Below, one piece after another: positions 6,177 to 6,866 of a DNA stretch of 6,866 bases. The stretch comes from Acidimicrobiia bacterium UBA5794 (GTDB taxonomy: Bacteria; Actinomycetota; Acidimicrobiia; Spongiisociales; UBA5794). The translations under genes were made by a program, and so were the position numbers. The notes beneath the pieces were generated by a model, which had not been told where the DNA came from, ran no database searches, and saw only the letters and a list, made by a program, of their open reading frames with translations. The DNA is taken from positions 1 through 6,866 of the forward strand of contig DIDS01000001.1 of NCBI GenBank assembly GCA_002418265.1. The letters are read 5' to 3'. Positions within the stretch are counted from its first letter, which is position 1. Each line of letters begins with the position of its first letter.

Positions 6177-6214
6177 GGAAGATGGCGCCGCTTGGGACCA
6201 GAACAGATGTTGCA

Positions 6215-6331
6215 TCAGTCGCGCGTCAGCTTTAGCTCGCCGGCGGAGATCAGTCGGTCGAGGTAGCCCTCAATGGCTTTGAGCACAAGGTAGATACCCG
6301 AGATCTCTCGTTTGGCGGCCGCTGCGGTCAT
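6215..6331 (-). pseudogene. 38-codon remnant of a small element-borne gene (right)
   Basis: From an ATG at 6331 the minus strand encodes a 38-residue peptide containing EISGIYLVLKAIEGY and ending in AGELKLTRD. The part from EIS onward is homologous to the left remnant. There is no Shine-Dalgarno before the ATG, and the same frame is closed by a TGA eight codons upstream. A different minus frame is open from about 6476 to 6273, which would fit an older, longer gene broken by a frameshift near 6330. The ending RLISAGELKLTR is loosely like the end of excisionase-type helix-turn-helix domains, but too little is left to assign it. Confidence 0.35.
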
Positions 6332-6639
6332 CCCAGTCTGGTGGAACGGCAATCATGTCGCGATCCCATTCTCCGCAAGCGCTTCCGATCGTGGACAGCA
6401 CTGGGAAACGAACCACTGGTCTCTGCCGTGTGGATGTGTTATTCGTAGGAAGCCTAACCCCGCCACGTCCTGCCTCTCAGGCTGTTGGAGGTCTTCAGGG
6501 GGAAGTTACGGGGGAGGAACGACAGAGTGGGAGGACGAGCCGCCGAGGAGGACGGCATCGGACCGACGAATCAGCTCAGGCTCATAGGTGCCACGAATAG
6601 AATGGACAATCGAGAACATGGGGTGGAGGAGGTCGAAGA
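6332..6639. other. No convincing gene
   Basis: The first half holds a minus-strand frame open from about 6476 to 6273 without a good start, perhaps the upstream part of the decayed gene to its left. The second half (about 6490-6560) is purine-rich with three G runs. A TAGAAT at 6598-6603 could be the -10 of the membrane protein gene, about 37 bases before its start; no clear -35 is seen. Confidence 0.35.
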
Positions 6640-6816
6640 ATGAATGCCGTCTTGTTCGCAGTTGGTTGGCTTCTGGTCATCTTCGCGGGGATACCTGCCG
6701 TATTGGTGATTATTGGGGGTGGCGAGAACTTCTGGGTTTTGCTGATCGGTGCGGTCATTGGCGTCTTCTTGCTTGGTATTCGAAGAACCAGGCTCAAGGC
6801 AAGCAAGCCCGAGTAA
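6640..6816 (+). CDS. Small two-helix membrane protein, unknown function
   Basis: This 58-residue protein starts at an ATG preceded by GGAGGAGG (6625-6632) with seven bases between, a strong ribosome binding site. Two hydrophobic segments, about residues 4-25 and 31-47, are joined by a short GGGEN turn. A basic tail, RRTRLKASK, follows the second helix. By the positive-inside rule the tail, and therefore also the N-terminus, would face the cytoplasm. It lies outside the repeat-bounded cargo and points the same way as fic and the ATPase gene. The family is not recognised. A shifted ATG at 6644 opens a different frame but fits the ribosome binding site less well. Confidence 0.75.
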   Translation: MNAVLFAVGWLLVIFAGIPAVLVIIGGGENFWVLLIGAVIGVFLLGIRRTRLKASKPE

Positions 6817-6847
6817 CTGACGAGCTTCAGCCTAATTGGGCCTCTAA

Positions 6848-6865
6848 CCCCGATTATTCACGGGG
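6848..6865 (+). terminator. Short hairpin after the membrane protein gene, possible terminator
   Basis: CCCCG and CGGGG form a five-pair stem around an eight-base loop, about 30 bp after the stop codon. The window ends right after it, so a following T run cannot be checked. Confidence 0.25.
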
Positions 6866-6866
6866 C

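Larger units (their letters stand above)
6006..6312. repeat. Right copy of the ~300-bp imperfect direct repeat
   Basis: This aligns in the same orientation with 141-436. Its middle part (TTTCAGTACCTTGCATC onward) is the best conserved; the tRNA part and the spacers have diverged. Both copies keep the same order of tRNA-Ile 3' half, site cluster and decayed gene tail, so they descend from one unit. Homology fades after GAGATCTC near 6307. Confidence 0.85.

Noticed and set aside
6490..6545. Possible G-quadruplex in the purine-rich stretch
   Set aside because: Only three runs of three or more G are clear and the spacing is wide; not enough to support a structure.
1..6866. CRISPR array or retron-type reverse transcriptase
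   Set aside because: No regularly spaced short repeats and no reverse transcriptase motifs were found on either strand.

Overview
The window looks like a small accessory locus from a high-GC Gram-positive, most likely an actinobacterium. The signs are a base composition above half G+C by eye, a Fic gene whose ATG falls at the predicted transcription start (leaderless), purine-rich ribosome binding sites before GTG/ATG starts, and a tRNA-Ile(GAU) 3' half of actinobacterial type ending in an encoded CCA. The genus cannot be told from this sequence.

Layout. Positions 141-436 and 6006-6312 are two imperfect direct repeats of about 300 bp. Each carries, in the same order and on the minus strand, the tail of a decayed small gene, a cluster of related short sites around a TGC core, and the 3' half of a tRNA-Ile from the anticodon arm to the acceptor. 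Between them lies the cargo. First comes a Fic-domain protein (687-1868) behind a tandem-repeat promoter region. It is followed by a 37-codon ORF with a good Shine-Dalgarno (1917-2030) and then a large protein of 795 residues (2139-4526). That protein joins two nucleoside-deoxyribosyltransferase/TIR-like modules to a P-loop ATPase with a C-terminal tail. A complete IS256-family insertion sequence (4568-5970, 9-bp target duplication) has landed in the 3' end of the cargo, between the large gene and the right repeat. Right of the second repeat is about 330 bp without a convincing gene, then a 58-residue two-helix membrane protein (6640-6816).

How the parts may fit. The fic gene, the small ORF and the large gene are co-directional and closely spaced, so they are probably one transcript. 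An N-terminal nucleotide/nucleoside-cleaving type of domain fused to a signalling-type ATPase is a common plan for prokaryotic immune effectors. A self-inhibited Fic enzyme next to it would be a plausible modifier or regulator. My working reading is a two- or three-gene candidate defence cassette carried on an integrase-less islet at a tRNA-Ile attachment site. The domain calls come from motifs seen in the sequence. The defence role and the functional link between Fic and the ATPase protein are inference.
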